Below, piece by piece: positions 26,189 to 34,739 of a DNA stretch of 63,304 nucleotides (the first letter of the stretch is position 1; each line of letters starts with the position of its first letter). The stretch is taken from positions 1 to 63,304 of IMG/VR virus record IMGVR_UViG_3300042934_000801. One strand, 5' to 3'. Below the pieces are notes generated by a model. That model was given only the letters and a program-made list of their open reading frames with translations. It was not told the DNA's origin and searched no databases. Both the position numbers and the translations under genes were made by a program. This DNA comes from a virus.

Positions 26189-27234
26189 TGGCGGTCAGCC
26201 CCGGCGCGGTCATGGAAGGCGGCCACGATTCGGTCAGCTTCGGCAACGCGGTGTCGGTCGGGTTTGACAACAACTCAGAGGGCGGCCTAGCGGTCGTTGG
26301 GGCGGCGTTCTCGGCCGGTGATCTGCGGATCCTGTGGTACACCGATGACAACAACATCTCCGATTTGACGCGCACGGTGACCTACGGCGGGATTCCGATG
26401 ATCTCGGCCGGGGTCATCGAATGGGCGACCGGCGCGGACGCCTGGACCGAGATGTTCGTCCTGCCGGGCGCTCCTCCCGGAAAGCAGCGGGTCGCCGGCA
26501 AGGTATCAGGCGGTGCCAGCGGCAAGCGTCACCTGCGACTCGGGGGAGTCATGCACACGGGTGTCGATTCCGTCGGCGCGCCGATTCTGCTGGCCGGCTC
26601 GGGCACGGCAATGACCATCGCAGCCGAGGCCGAGACAGCGGACCGGCTGGTTGCGGTGTACGGCACGCTGTCTGGCATCTCGGATTTCAACGGCGAGCAA
26701 CGCTACGTGAACAACTCGGGCATCGGGCTGCTGATCGGTGACGCGCCCGGCACAGGTGACCCGATGAACCTCACAGCAACGCGGCAGAAATCCGGTGTGT
26801 GGGGCGGCATCGTGATTCCGCTCAACGCTGCAGACACCGTGGCATCGTGCCCGCCGATATCGCTCGGGACGGACTTCGGTCCGACCCTGGCGTACTGCGA
26901 ACCGCGGCTCGGCGGACTGCGCCGGCAGATCTTCAAGGTTCCGATTGGGTCGAATCAGAAGGTCATCGGCACCGCACAGCCGAAGACTCCCGACGATGTC
27001 ACGCCGATCACGATGGACTGGTCGGACTTCCTGGCATTGACGATGGACCGGATACGCGACTTTTGGTGGACAACACCAGGTGTGGACGTCGACCGCCGCT
27101 GGTTCAGCGATACCGACGCCACGCTGCTGGTGTCAGGTGGGTCCGTCGGGTCAGCGACCCTGACGTACAGCATCCGGACGTGGGGCGGCGAGGTCTACAG
27201 CCGCTCCATCAAGCTGCCGATCAAAAACCTGTAG
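26188..27234 (+). CDS. Minor tail protein
   Basis: The product is 348 aa, beta-rich with many short strands (HLRLGGVMHTGVDSVGAP, LVAVYGTLSG) and a C-terminal domain ending SIRTWGGEVYSRSIKLPIKNL-like strands. Actinophage tail operons often carry such proteins before the fibre gene. Position is the main evidence. Confidence 0.68.
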   Translation: MAVSPGAVMEGGHDSVSFGNAVSVGFDNNSEGGLAVVGAAFSAGDLRILWYTDDNNISDLTRTVTYGGIPMISAGVIEWATGADAWTEMFVLPGAPPGKQRVAGKVSGGASGKRHLRLGGVMHTGVDSVGAPILLAGSGTAMTIAAEAETADRLVAVYGTLSGISDFNGEQRYVNNSGIGLLIGDAPGTGDPMNLTATRQKSGVWGGIVIPLNAADTVASCPPISLGTDFGPTLAYCEPRLGGLRRQIFKVPIGSNQKVIGTAQPKTPDDVTPITMDWSDFLALTMDRIRDFWWTTPGVDVDRRWFSDTDATLLVSGGSVGSATLTYSIRTWGGEVYSRSIKLPIKNL

Positions 27235-27244
27235 GAGGGGCGCC

Positions 27245-27700
27245 GTGCCTGAATTGCCGAGCTTCACCGTCCCGTGGAACCTCTACGACATCCCCGGCAG
27301 CGTGGTGGCCGGCGAGCTGATCAGGCGCGCGTTGGAACACGCCCGCGTGGTGTTCAAATCGAACCTCGGGTCGGTACCGCTGATCACGTTCTCCGGTGAT
27401 TCTCACGTGCCACCGCTCGAGGTGTACGCGACGGTGAAGAACGATGGGGCACTGGTTGATCGGGATGGGTTCCCGGTGAAGCTGCTGGCCAACGACCCCG
27501 GCCTTTCGGTATCCGGAATCCAGTGGTCGGGTTCGCTGCTGATGCCGATACCCGGCCCGATGACGCGAATCTTATTCGGTCCGTTCGATGCTCTCTTGGA
27601 CGGGGACGTGCTTCCTCTGGCTGAGATCACGCCGACTGTGGAACTGCCTCCGCTGGAGGATGAGACGTTCATCTTCGACGGGAACGGTGGACTGGCATGA
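27245..27700 (+). CDS. Small minor tail protein
   Basis: The product is 151 aa, GTG start after AGGAGG. It begins PELPSFTVPWNLYDIPG and is otherwise beta-strand rich, ending in an acidic tail. It overlaps the fibre gene by four bases. Likely a small baseplate or fibre-attachment protein; no family recognised. Confidence 0.6.
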   Translation: MPELPSFTVPWNLYDIPGSVVAGELIRRALEHARVVFKSNLGSVPLITFSGDSHVPPLEVYATVKNDGALVDRDGFPVKLLANDPGLSVSGIQWSGSLLMPIPGPMTRILFGPFDALLDGDVLPLAEITPTVELPPLEDETFIFDGNGGLA

Positions 27701-29304
27701 CGACTCCGGTTCGGTTCGGCCGCTTCCAGCCAAACCGGCGCACGGCCGCTGCCTGGGCCGCGCTCAATCCTGTTCTGCTCATGGGGGAACCCGGTTTAGA
27801 GACCGACACGAAACGTTCGAAGACTGGTGACGGAACGACGCACTGGAACGACCTTCCCTACGACGACGAAGCGATCGTTGAGGAAGCGGTCTCGCAGGCC
27901 GCAGCGTCTGCCGTGTCGAAACTCCCCGCTGGCTACTACACGCCGGTCGGCAAACCTGACGGTGCCCTATCTGAATTCGACACCGGTGAAACGGCGTACA
28001 CATTCGGTGGTTCAGTAGGTGGGGTCGTCAACGACGAGATCATCCACACCCCGACGGGTGCACCGTCGGCTACCTACTACGAGATCGACGCCGGCGCGCT
28101 GGTCACGAGAGTGACCTGCGAAGTGAAGTGGACACCGGGGGCACTCGGCGGTCTATGTATTGCCCTTCCGATTGAGCCATGGGGGCCACCGGGTGGGCAC
28201 CCGTCAGGCAGTGGTGCAGCATTGGAAGTCGCTGGCGTCCACCTGGTGCTGTACGGCAACGGAATTTGGCACTGTTCGCGCTGGAATGTCGGCACTGAAA
28301 CCAAGTACGCAGAGTCGACTACACACGGCCGGTTCGCCGATGTGCGCGACGGCGAATTCCGCACCGTTGACGTGTGGATTGATCACTCCGCTAGCTCGGC
28401 GACGGTCCAGTTCCCCGATGGATCATTCAGGACGTTCTCGCACCCTGCAATCGCCGCAGACACGTCCTCATGGGTGATTTGGGAGCAGTACAACTTCACC
28501 GGGGCAGGTGAAGTTGCGTGTGTTCTGCGAGACCTTTCTTTCGACACTCAGACCCGCCGCCGAGATTCGTTCGCCGCGACGAAGGTTGATATCGCCGAGG
28601 CTGTGACTGCCCTCCGCGACGTGCTCGGCCTGGAGTATGTGCCCACCGCGGCCGGCACGAAGACGATGGATGCCCTGTCTCCGCAGATACAGGTGTTTAC
28701 CGGCACGCAGAACCACACGCTGGTATTGCCGAGCGCGGGGATTCCGCAGGGTTACCCGGTCATCGTCAACAACTCATCCACTGGTGTCATCACGATCAAC
28801 TCATCGGCCGGGAACTTTGTCACTGCACTTTCCAGTGGTGGCACCGCGCAGTTGTGGTCTTTCAATGCAACCCCGACCACCGCGGGACATTGGTTGGCGC
28901 TGGCGCTGGTGACTGTGTCTGGCACGCAGACACTGACGGGTAAGACCCTGTCGGCCGCAAAAATCGCCAACAACGGGTTTTTAGCCGATAACAACGGCAA
29001 CGAGCAGATTGTGTTCGGCACTACGGCATCTGCGGTCAATGAGATCAAGGTGACCAACGCCGCCGCTGGTAGCGCACCGAGTGTGGTGGCGAACGGTGCC
29101 GACCCCAACATCGACTTCATCGTCGGCGGCAAGGGGACAGGCATTGCCAAGACGCCCGCAGGGAATCCGTACGGGGTGAAAGTCGCTGTCCCCGCGACGG
29201 CTTCGTCTACGGGCGTGGTGGGTCAGTGGGCGGCTGATACGACGTTCTACTACGCATGCATCGCACCAAACACGTGGGTGCGTACCGCTCTCGCTACCTG
29301 GTGA
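27697..29304 (+). CDS. Tail fibre / receptor-binding protein (Mtd-type N-terminus)
   Basis: The product is 535 aa. The N-terminus (RRTAAAWAALNPVLLMGEPGLETDT...GDGTTHWNDLPY) matches the major tropism determinant N-terminal repeat widely used to attach fibres. A middle jelly-roll-like domain (about 95-285), a linker, a beta-helical segment (about 320-450) and a C-terminal head-like motif (YYACIAPNTWVRTALATW) follow. It is the last gene of the tail block and the best candidate for host-receptor contact. Confidence 0.8.
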   Translation: MTTPVRFGRFQPNRRTAAAWAALNPVLLMGEPGLETDTKRSKTGDGTTHWNDLPYDDEAIVEEAVSQAAASAVSKLPAGYYTPVGKPDGALSEFDTGETAYTFGGSVGGVVNDEIIHTPTGAPSATYYEIDAGALVTRVTCEVKWTPGALGGLCIALPIEPWGPPGGHPSGSGAALEVAGVHLVLYGNGIWHCSRWNVGTETKYAESTTHGRFADVRDGEFRTVDVWIDHSASSATVQFPDGSFRTFSHPAIAADTSSWVIWEQYNFTGAGEVACVLRDLSFDTQTRRRDSFAATKVDIAEAVTALRDVLGLEYVPTAAGTKTMDALSPQIQVFTGTQNHTLVLPSAGIPQGYPVIVNNSSTGVITINSSAGNFVTALSSGGTAQLWSFNATPTTAGHWLALALVTVSGTQTLTGKTLSAAKIANNGFLADNNGNEQIVFGTTASAVNEIKVTNAAAGSAPSVVANGADPNIDFIVGGKGTGIAKTPAGNPYGVKVAVPATASSTGVVGQWAADTTFYYACIAPNTWVRTALATW

Positions 29305-30049
29305 CCGGTTGTAGCGGCTGACCGTCTTCGACCGCCCACACGGTATCGAAGTCGAATGTTGTTGATGCAGGCGCGGGCTTGATGTATTCCTCCCAGAACG
29401 CCCGATCACCCAAGAGCCCGGCGGTGTCGACCGGGTGCGTGGACTCACTGCCGGGCACGGTCACGGTGACATCCTTGTCGGTCACCGAGATCGCGAATGT
29501 GTAGTCGCGGCCGATCGTCAGCGGCGGGCTGAAGGTGCCTTCGGCGACTGGCTCGAACGGGCCGCCGCGGCGGACGGTCAACTCCCAGGTGGATCGGTTC
29601 GCCACGAAGTGCACCATCTCCGTCACGAGCCGGTCGTTCGGCGTGATAGCCAGCGCCAGGGTGGTGTCTGCGTTTCCGTCGCGGATCTGCCGCCACCGTC
29701 CCTTAGTGCCCATGCTGCGCACGGTGCCGCGGAACTGGCGTGCCGCGTACACGGTGTCGTCCCCGGCGTAGGTGAATGCACCGTCGCGGATGAACCCGTC
29801 GGTGGCGGCGGGCATCGGGAACCGGTCGACGTACCCGGCGCGCATGTCCCAGCCATCTCCGAGCCCGGCTGTGGTGTTGGGCCGGTCGAAGGTGTCGAAC
29901 CACGACGCCTGGACCGGGGGTGCTTGCACAGGCGCGGTCGTCGTAGCGGTGGTCTCGGTAATCCGCGACTCGTACGCCGGTGGTTCCCGGGTGCAGGCCA
30001 CTGCGCTGATGAGCAGCAGCACGGCAATGAGCGTGTGCGTCAGTTTCAC
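29294..30049 (-). CDS. Phage-encoded lipoprotein, antisense in the late region
   Basis: The product is 251 aa. The GTG at 30049 gives a signal peptide VKLTHTLIAVLLLISAVAC with a lipobox (SAVAC), so it should be lipid-anchored outside the membrane. After a T/P-rich linker the rest looks like a concanavalin-type jelly roll (FDTFDRPNTTAGLGDGW, then WRQIRDGNADTTLALAI). Upstream in-frame starts would destroy the signal peptide. It is convergent with the fibre gene (stops overlap 11 bases) and divergent from the lysis operon, so it must have its own promoter. Prophage-expressed lipoproteins commonly block superinfection; that role is an inference. Confidence 0.75.
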   Translation of the reverse strand: MKLTHTLIAVLLLISAVACTREPPAYESRITETTATTTAPVQAPPVQASWFDTFDRPNTTAGLGDGWDMRAGYVDRFPMPAATDGFIRDGAFTYAGDDTVYAARQFRGTVRSMGTKGRWRQIRDGNADTTLALAITPNDRLVTEMVHFVANRSTWELTVRRGGPFEPVAEGTFSPPLTIGRDYTFAISVTDKDVTVTVPGSESTHPVDTAGLLGDRAFWEEYIKPAPASTTFDFDTVWAVEDGQPLQPVTR

Positions 30050-30105
30050 ACCCGCAGCGTAGAGCCCGCCGGTGGCGGCTGCTGCACGAATCCCCGGAGG
30101 TTCCC

Positions 30106-30225
30106 ATGTCGTTTGGTGTCGCGATCGCGGTCGGCGTTCTGCTCGGCGGCGCGGTCCTGGTCGCTGCTTTCGAGGTGGCTGACCGTTTCGAGCTGAATCT
30201 GTTCCAGGTCGGGGACGCGGCCTGA
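30106..30225 (+). CDS. Small single-span membrane protein
   Basis: The product is 39 aa with GGAGG 6 bases before the ATG. It is almost entirely one transmembrane helix (VAIAVGVLLGGAVLVAAF) and a short polar tail. It opens the lysis operon and overlaps the next gene (TGATG), so a role as a small holin-like or lysis-timing peptide is possible but not shown. Confidence 0.6.
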   Translation: MSFGVAIAVGVLLGGAVLVAAFEVADRFELNLFQVGDAA

Positions 30226-30395
30226 TGAGTTTGCGTGCCCGGCTCGACGCGTACGGCACCGACGATCCGGACTTCAACGAGGGACACCCCGAGGACCGCT
30301 GCCCGCTCTGCGAGGCCCCGGTCATCGATCACCCCACCTGGCGCCACCGCATTCACGCGCTGTGGCCCGTGCTGGCGCACGCACTGCGGCGCTGA
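30225..30395 (+). CDS. Small zinc-knuckle-like protein
   Basis: The product is 56 aa. CPLC followed by H-x(4)-H-x-x-x-H (PVIDHPTWRHRIH) can bind one zinc ion. Start in a TGATG overlap with the preceding 39-aa gene. It precedes lysin A after a hairpin. Function unknown. Confidence 0.6.
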   Translation: MSLRARLDAYGTDDPDFNEGHPEDRCPLCEAPVIDHPTWRHRIHALWPVLAHALRR

Positions 30396-30405
30396 CCCCT
30401 GTTCT

Positions 30406-30444
30406 CCCGCCACCCTGCCGACTTCCCCGGGGCAGGGCGGCGGG
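30406..30444 (+). promoter_or_regulatory. Long GC-rich inverted repeat before lysin A
   Basis: CCCGCC-A-CCCTGCC, 11-base loop, GGCAGGG-C-GGCGGG: 13 paired bases around one mismatch. No U tract. It could attenuate transcription into the lysis genes or protect the mRNA 5' end. Confidence 0.5.
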
Positions 30445-30466
30445 CCATGCCTGAAAGGAGCTCGCG

Positions 30467-31813
30467 ATGGCAGATCGATTCTGGCCGCTCGGAGCTGGCC
30501 GCGTCGTCACAAGCCCGTTCGGGCACCGCGCCGGCGGCTTCCACGCCGGTGTCGACTTCGGCCGCGCCGGCGGATCCGGCGGCATGCCGGTCTACGCCGT
30601 CCAGGCCGGCACCGTGATCTTCGCCGGCGCGGCGCAGGGCTACGGCGGCCCAGACCCCGCGGGCTGGCTGGTCATCGACTCCACCGCGGCCGAGGGCGGC
30701 GGCTGTCTTGAGTACGGGCACATCGTCCGCGAGGTCGGCATCGGCACCCACGTGGCGGCGGGGCAGCGGATCGGGCGCATCAACCCAGACACGCGCACCA
30801 ACGGTGGCACGCCGCAGCGTCCGATCGCCCCGCACCTGCACCTGTCCGACATGCCAGGCGGCTACAACCCGGCCACCAAACAGGACCCCATGCCGCGGCT
30901 ACGCGGCGCCCGCGAACCCGCAACGACAGGAGGAACGCCCATGCCCGGATGGACCGGAGACCCCACCTGGCTCGCCGACGTCGTGCGCCCGGCCGTCGGC
31001 AAGTTCGTCGAATACCCGGGATGGCGCAACCGTGGACACGGCGACTTCAAGGACATCCGCGGCGTCATGGTGCACCACACCGGTGGCCGGGCGTCGGCGC
31101 GATCGATCGCCGAAGGGCGCTCGGACCTGCCCGGGCCGCTGTCCCAGTTCCACATCTCCCGCGACGGCACCGTCACCCTGTGCGCGGTCGGTGTCGCTTG
31201 GCACGCCGGCCGCGGTTCGTACCCGTGGTTGCCGACCAACATGGGCAACTGGCACCTGATCGGCATCGAGTGTGAAGGCCCCGTCACCCCGGGCATCAAC
31301 CCGGCGACGCAGGGCCGCGAACGGTGGCCCGACGCCGAGGTGATCGCGCTGCGGAATCTGTGCGCCGCGCTGCTGTCGAAGCTGCGGTACGGCACCGACC
31401 GACTGATCGGCCACAAGGACTACGCCGGTCTAGCGCAAGGCAAGTGGGATCCCTGGAACATGGACGTCACCGGATGGCTGGCCAGCGAGGTCGACAAGCG
31501 GATGCGCGGCTTCGTGTTCCCCGGCGAGGACGGACCGCGGCCCGTGCCACCGATCACGCCGCCGCCTGTCCCTGCGCCGGTTCCGCCTATCGACCGGTAC
31601 GCCGGCGTGCTGCTGCACCGCGGCATGGCCGGTATCGCCGTGCGCACCCTGCAGACACGGCTCAAGCGCGCCTATTCGAAGCTCGCCGTCGACGGCGAGT
31701 TCGGCCCACACACCGAGGAGTGCGTCCGGGACTACCAGCGGCTGCACCCCCCGCTGGTTGCTGACGGTGTGGTCGGCCCGGCCACCGCCGCATCACTCAA
31801 GTTGGAGGTCTGA
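30467..31813 (+). CDS. lysA: Lysin A (M23 peptidase + amidase + peptidoglycan-binding)
   Basis: The product is 448 aa, the endolysin. Residues about 8-140: M23/LytM zinc peptidase (H26-x3-D30; H123-x-H125). Residues about 165-335: N-acetylmuramoyl-L-alanine amidase (MVHHTGG with His203/204; His316 and KWDP with Lys326). Residues about 385-447: PG_binding_1 repeat (LHRGMAGIAVRTLQTRL). AAGGAG lies 8 bases upstream. Two catalytic domains cut different bonds of the peptidoglycan. Lysin B follows 2 bases after the stop. Confidence 0.95.
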   Translation: MADRFWPLGAGRVVTSPFGHRAGGFHAGVDFGRAGGSGGMPVYAVQAGTVIFAGAAQGYGGPDPAGWLVIDSTAAEGGGCLEYGHIVREVGIGTHVAAGQRIGRINPDTRTNGGTPQRPIAPHLHLSDMPGGYNPATKQDPMPRLRGAREPATTGGTPMPGWTGDPTWLADVVRPAVGKFVEYPGWRNRGHGDFKDIRGVMVHHTGGRASARSIAEGRSDLPGPLSQFHISRDGTVTLCAVGVAWHAGRGSYPWLPTNMGNWHLIGIECEGPVTPGINPATQGRERWPDAEVIALRNLCAALLSKLRYGTDRLIGHKDYAGLAQGKWDPWNMDVTGWLASEVDKRMRGFVFPGEDGPRPVPPITPPPVPAPVPPIDRYAGVLLHRGMAGIAVRTLQTRLKRAYSKLAVDGEFGPHTEECVRDYQRLHPPLVADGVVGPATAASLKLEV

Positions 31814-31815
31814 CC

Positions 31816-32829
31816 GTGGCGTGGAAGCAACCCAGCGAGGTCGGCGACCGGGATCCCTCGATCATCGCCGCGAAGCGCAAGCTCCGCGCATACAGCTACG
31901 GGCAGAGCCTCGGCGAAACCGACGAGTACACAGTGGCTTTCGGTGTCGCTCTCATGTTGTTCAAGAACCGGCGCAACAAACAGATCGCCGACCGTGCCGT
32001 CATCAACATGCCCGGCATGGCGCTGACCTCCGCGCTGGACTGGGCGGTCAAAAAGAACCTCCAGATCCCGCCCTACGACAAGCCGGCCACGCCGAAAGTC
32101 GTCCCCGTCATCTTCACGGTGCAGGGGCACATGGGCGGCATGTTCGACGGCCCCGCCTACTTCACCGCCCGCGTGCTGGAGGAACAGGGGAAGGTTCGGG
32201 TTCGGCCGGTCGGCTACGACAACACCAGGAAACCGTTCAACAACCCCTCCGGCGTTCGCGAATTGGACCGACTGGTCAACGATCCCACTGTTCTGCCCTT
32301 TGACACCTCGTACGCGATCGACGCCCACAGCCAAGGCTCGATCGTGTTCTGCGACTGGTGGGAGCAGCACTGCAAGCCGAACCTGAATCGCTGGCCATAC
32401 AGCCACTTCCGCGGCGGTATCAACTTCGGCAACCCGCGTCGTCCCCAGGGTGTCGTTGCATCGTGGATCAGCGACAAGCCGAAGCCGGGCAGCGAGGGGC
32501 TCGACCCGGACTGCCTTGACGAGCAGATACCGGGCGTCGAGGAGGTCAGCCGCGACGGTGATCTCTACACCAACAAGATGCCAGGCACCGGAGCCGCCGA
32601 GTGGACGCAGGCTGTGTACCTGGCGGTCGCCCGCGCCCGTGTGTTCGGTGCCGGCACCCTTGCCGAAGAGATCGGCGAGCTGGCCATGCGGTTCGGCAAT
32701 CCGATCGAAATCTTCGCCATGTTCCAGGCCATCATCATCGGCGTCTCCGGGCTCATCCAACTGCGCGAGCACGGCGAATTCGACCTCCGACCCTGCATCG
32801 AACACAACGCCCGAATCCTCGGCGTCTAA
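31816..32829 (+). CDS. lysB: Lysin B (mycolylarabinogalactan esterase)
   Basis: The product is 337 aa. It is a serine esterase of the cutinase-like alpha/beta-hydrolase family that frees mycolic acids from arabinogalactan. The nucleophile elbow AHSQGS carries Ser172, and VVPVIFTVQGHMGGM near residue 95 is the typical N-terminal strand. GTG start two bases after the lysin A stop. Its presence points to a mycolic-acid host. Confidence 0.93.
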   Translation: MAWKQPSEVGDRDPSIIAAKRKLRAYSYGQSLGETDEYTVAFGVALMLFKNRRNKQIADRAVINMPGMALTSALDWAVKKNLQIPPYDKPATPKVVPVIFTVQGHMGGMFDGPAYFTARVLEEQGKVRVRPVGYDNTRKPFNNPSGVRELDRLVNDPTVLPFDTSYAIDAHSQGSIVFCDWWEQHCKPNLNRWPYSHFRGGINFGNPRRPQGVVASWISDKPKPGSEGLDPDCLDEQIPGVEEVSRDGDLYTNKMPGTGAAEWTQAVYLAVARARVFGAGTLAEEIGELAMRFGNPIEIFAMFQAIIIGVSGLIQLREHGEFDLRPCIEHNARILGV

Positions 32830-32844
32830 CCGAAAGGCACTGCA

Positions 32845-33216
32845 ATGAAACTGCTTACACTCCGTGACTGGCCCACGATCCGACAGTGGATTCAGGTCGT
32901 CGCCGCCGCCCTTCTGGTCGCGCTGGTCAACAATCAGCTGATTGCGTCGGACCTCGCGGACATCATCATCACGTTCGTCGTCGCCGTGCTGCCCCCGGCG
33001 CTCTCCATTTTCAATTCGGCCAGCGGGTTTCGCAGCTGGCTCTACACGCTGATCACCGCCGGCCAGGCCGCGGTGCTGGCGCTGGACATCTGGACCACGC
33101 TGCAGGTCGAGTCCATCGTGAACGTGCTGCTCGCGGTTATCGGCGCGGGCGTCGCTGTCACCCACACCCCGACACCGGCAGGTGAGCAGGGGCCGAGTCT
33201 GTTCGCGGCCAAGTGA
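32845..33216 (+). CDS. Holin-like membrane protein
   Basis: The product is 123 aa with three hydrophobic stretches (about residues 17-35, 40-58 and 68-105) and a hydrophilic tail. Directly after lysin B, with AAAGG upstream, it is a good candidate for the holin that controls lysis timing. The next gene overlaps it (GTGA). Confidence 0.72.
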   Translation: MKLLTLRDWPTIRQWIQVVAAALLVALVNNQLIASDLADIIITFVVAVLPPALSIFNSASGFRSWLYTLITAGQAAVLALDIWTTLQVESIVNVLLAVIGAGVAVTHTPTPAGEQGPSLFAAK

Positions 33217-33509
33217 GCGTCTGGGGCAACCCCGAGCTGTGGAACGGCATCGGAGTTGTTGGTCTGGTGATCCTGTTCGCCATCGCTCTGGCCCGCGAGT
33301 GGATCGTGACGGGCCCATCGCACCGACGCGAGATCGCCAGTCGGGACCGCACCATCGCGATGTTGGAAGCCCGCGGCGACAAGGACGCCGAATCCATCGG
33401 CACGTTCGCGAACACACAGCGCGACATGAACAACGAAAAGGCGTCCGAGACCAGGTTGATAGCCGCGGTGCGTGATGCGCTGCTCAGCAACCAGGGGCAG
33501 CAGACATGA
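33213..33509 (+). CDS. Lysis-cassette protein with N-terminal membrane anchor
   Basis: The product is 98 aa. One transmembrane helix (LWNGIGVVGLVILFAIALA) then a charged coiled-coil (SRDRTIAMLEARGDKDAES). GTG start in a GTGA overlap. In mycobacteriophages such single-span proteins follow lysin B and may act as a second holin or a spanin-like factor; not proved here. Confidence 0.65.
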   Translation: MSVWGNPELWNGIGVVGLVILFAIALAREWIVTGPSHRREIASRDRTIAMLEARGDKDAESIGTFANTQRDMNNEKASETRLIAAVRDALLSNQGQQT

Positions 33510-33721
33510 TCTGGCCGTGGAAGCGCCGCGCCGCCGACGCGGCCAGCAGTCGGGAACGTGAGGCGTCGGCCGCCGAGAAGAACAGTGAATCGGCAGCACG
33601 ACTGGCCGAGGCTCATCAACTGGCCGCCGAGCACCGCGTCGTGACCGCGGCGAAGCGGCGTGAACTGGACAAGAACAGGTGGACCGAGTTGTTCGCAGAA
33701 GCATTGGCGCGGAGGGCGTGA
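33506..33721 (+). CDS. Small coiled-coil protein of the lysis cassette
   Basis: The product is 71 aa, highly charged and helical (AASSREREASAAEKNSESAA), starting MIWPWKRR. ATGA overlap upstream and TGATG overlap downstream, so it is translationally coupled to two membrane proteins. Function unknown. Confidence 0.65.
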   Translation: MIWPWKRRAADAASSREREASAAEKNSESAARLAEAHQLAAEHRVVTAAKRRELDKNRWTELFAEALARRA

Positions 33722-34110
33722 TGCGCTGGATCTATGGTGTCGGTGGTGCGGTGATCGTCTTCACCTTCCTGTCCGATCTCTGGTGGGCGATCAACTACGA
33801 GCTGGCCGCGAACTGGTCACTGACCGTGTTGACGGTCTGTGTCACCGTTTTCACCGTCCTGTACGCGGCCCGGTCGAATTGGAAAGCTAATCCCATCGGC
33901 GCCATCCTGCTGGCCAAGAGCATCTTCTTGACTGTCACGCTCTGGCAGATCGTCGCGTCGGTGTGGGTGTCGACGGAGTATCCGTTCCGGCAGCAGATCC
34001 GATTCGTGATCTATGCACTCGGTGCGCTGGCCTACATCACGATGGTCGTGAGTTTGTGGCGCTATCAGCACCAGGACCGCTCGGCCCTGCGCCGGCAGAA
34101 GGTGATCTGA
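33721..34110 (+). CDS. Four-span membrane protein, holin candidate
   Basis: The product is 129 aa with four hydrophobic segments (about residues 5-22, 27-45, 56-76, 92-112) and a short basic tail (RQKVI). It is the last gene of the lysis block before the terminator. Position and topology suggest a holin or anti-holin partner of the gene at 32845. Confidence 0.65.
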   Translation: MRWIYGVGGAVIVFTFLSDLWWAINYELAANWSLTVLTVCVTVFTVLYAARSNWKANPIGAILLAKSIFLTVTLWQIVASVWVSTEYPFRQQIRFVIYALGALAYITMVVSLWRYQHQDRSALRRQKVI

Positions 34111-34157
34111 GATGCAACCTCAGGGGTAGACCCCCGCCGCGGACTTACTGCCGACAC

Positions 34158-34195
34158 AACCGCCCGCCTGGCCTCGTGCCAGGCGGGCGGTTTTT
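34158..34195 (+). terminator. Strong Rho-independent terminator of the late operon
   Basis: AACCGCCCGCCTGGC, loop CTCGT, GCCAGGCGGGCGGTT then TTT: a perfect 15-bp stem with a U run. It ends late transcription just before the tRNA genes. Confidence 0.93.
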
Positions 34196-34306
34196 GTCGT
34201 TGCCCACAGTCGTTGTCGTGGGCTATGGTTCGTGCATGTTCGCTCACCGATCGAGTTCATCCTCCCTGCGACTCTCGTCGTAGGTGGAGGGCGCTTGCCC
34301 TCTGAA

Positions 34307-34389
34307 GGAGGGTGAGCATCAGGTGATGCAGTCCGGTTGCTAACCGGATGCGGAACAACCACCGTCTGGTTCAAGTCCAGCTCCCTCCG
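34307..34389 (+). tRNA. tRNA-Ser (anticodon GCT)
   Basis: Acceptor GGAGGGT pairs with CCCTCC (one mismatch at the inner pair). D-stem GCATC/GATGC. Anticodon stem TCCGG/CCGGA around TTGCTAA, anticodon at 34339-34341. A 16-base variable arm as expected for serine tRNAs. T-loop TTCAAGT with one weak T-stem pair. CCA is not encoded. Confidence 0.85.
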
Positions 34390-34401
34390 CGAAGTAACCA
34401 T

Positions 34402-34485
34402 GGAAGGTGCGGCTGCGGCCAGCCAGACTGCCTTGAAAGCAGTTATGCGGTAACCATTCCGGGGGATCGACACCTCCACCTTCCG
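34402..34485 (+). tRNA. tRNA-Ser (anticodon TGA)
   Basis: Acceptor GGAAGGT/ACCTTCC is fully paired. Anticodon stem ACTGC/GCAGT around CTTGAAA, anticodon at 34434-34436. A long variable arm is present, as in class II tRNAs. Discriminator G. CCA is not encoded. Confidence 0.88.
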
Positions 34486-34486
34486 C

Positions 34487-34560
34487 GCTCCTGTAGCCCA
34501 ATTGGAAGAGGCACCGGGTTTAGGTTCCGGCCAGTGGGGGTTCGACTCCCTCCAGGAGCA
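34487..34560 (+). tRNA. tRNA with anticodon TAG (nominally Leu), short variable loop
   Basis: Acceptor GCTCCTG/CAGGAGC is perfect. Anticodon stem CCGGG/TCCGG around TTTAGGT puts TAG at 34521-34523. T-arm GGGGG-TTCGACT-CCCTC. Discriminator A fits leucine, but the variable loop is only about 5 bases, whereas bacterial tRNA-Leu has a long arm. The charging identity is therefore uncertain. Confidence 0.75.
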
Positions 34561-34572
34561 CGAGATTTGTTG

Positions 34573-34651
34573 TGCCGGTTGAAGGAATCGAACCTTCGTA
34601 GCCGCAAGGCGCAGGCTTTACAGGCCCGCATGTCTCCCAGGAACAACCGGC
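34573..34651 (-). tRNA. tRNA-Tyr (anticodon GTA)
   Basis: On the minus strand: acceptor GCCGGTT/AACCGGC, anticodon stem CGGGC/GCCTG around CTGTAAA (anticodon is the complement of 34619-34621), an extended variable arm as expected for bacterial tRNA-Tyr, T-arm GAAGG-TTCGATT-CCTTC, discriminator A. Confidence 0.88.
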
Positions 34652-34655
34652 GCGG

Positions 34656-34726
34656 CACGGGTGGAGAGATTCGAACTCTCATCGCACGGTTTTGGAGACC
34701 GGCGAGCTACGCCTGTGCACACCCGC
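34656..34726 (-). tRNA. tRNA-Trp (anticodon CCA)
   Basis: On the minus strand: acceptor GCGGGTG/CACCCGT, anticodon stem CGGT/ACCG around CTCCAAA (anticodon complement of 34693-34695), T-arm GAGAG-TTCGAAT-CTCTC, discriminator G. Length is 71 bases; the D-arm is the least regular part. Confidence 0.85.
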
Positions 34727-34739
34727 ATGGGGTGCTGAG

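Noticed and set aside
30090-30110. A fourth start-associated palindrome on the minus strand
   Set aside because: It shares CGACATGGGAAC but lacks the pairing left arm, and the bases are the ribosome site and start of the 39-aa gene on the plus strand.
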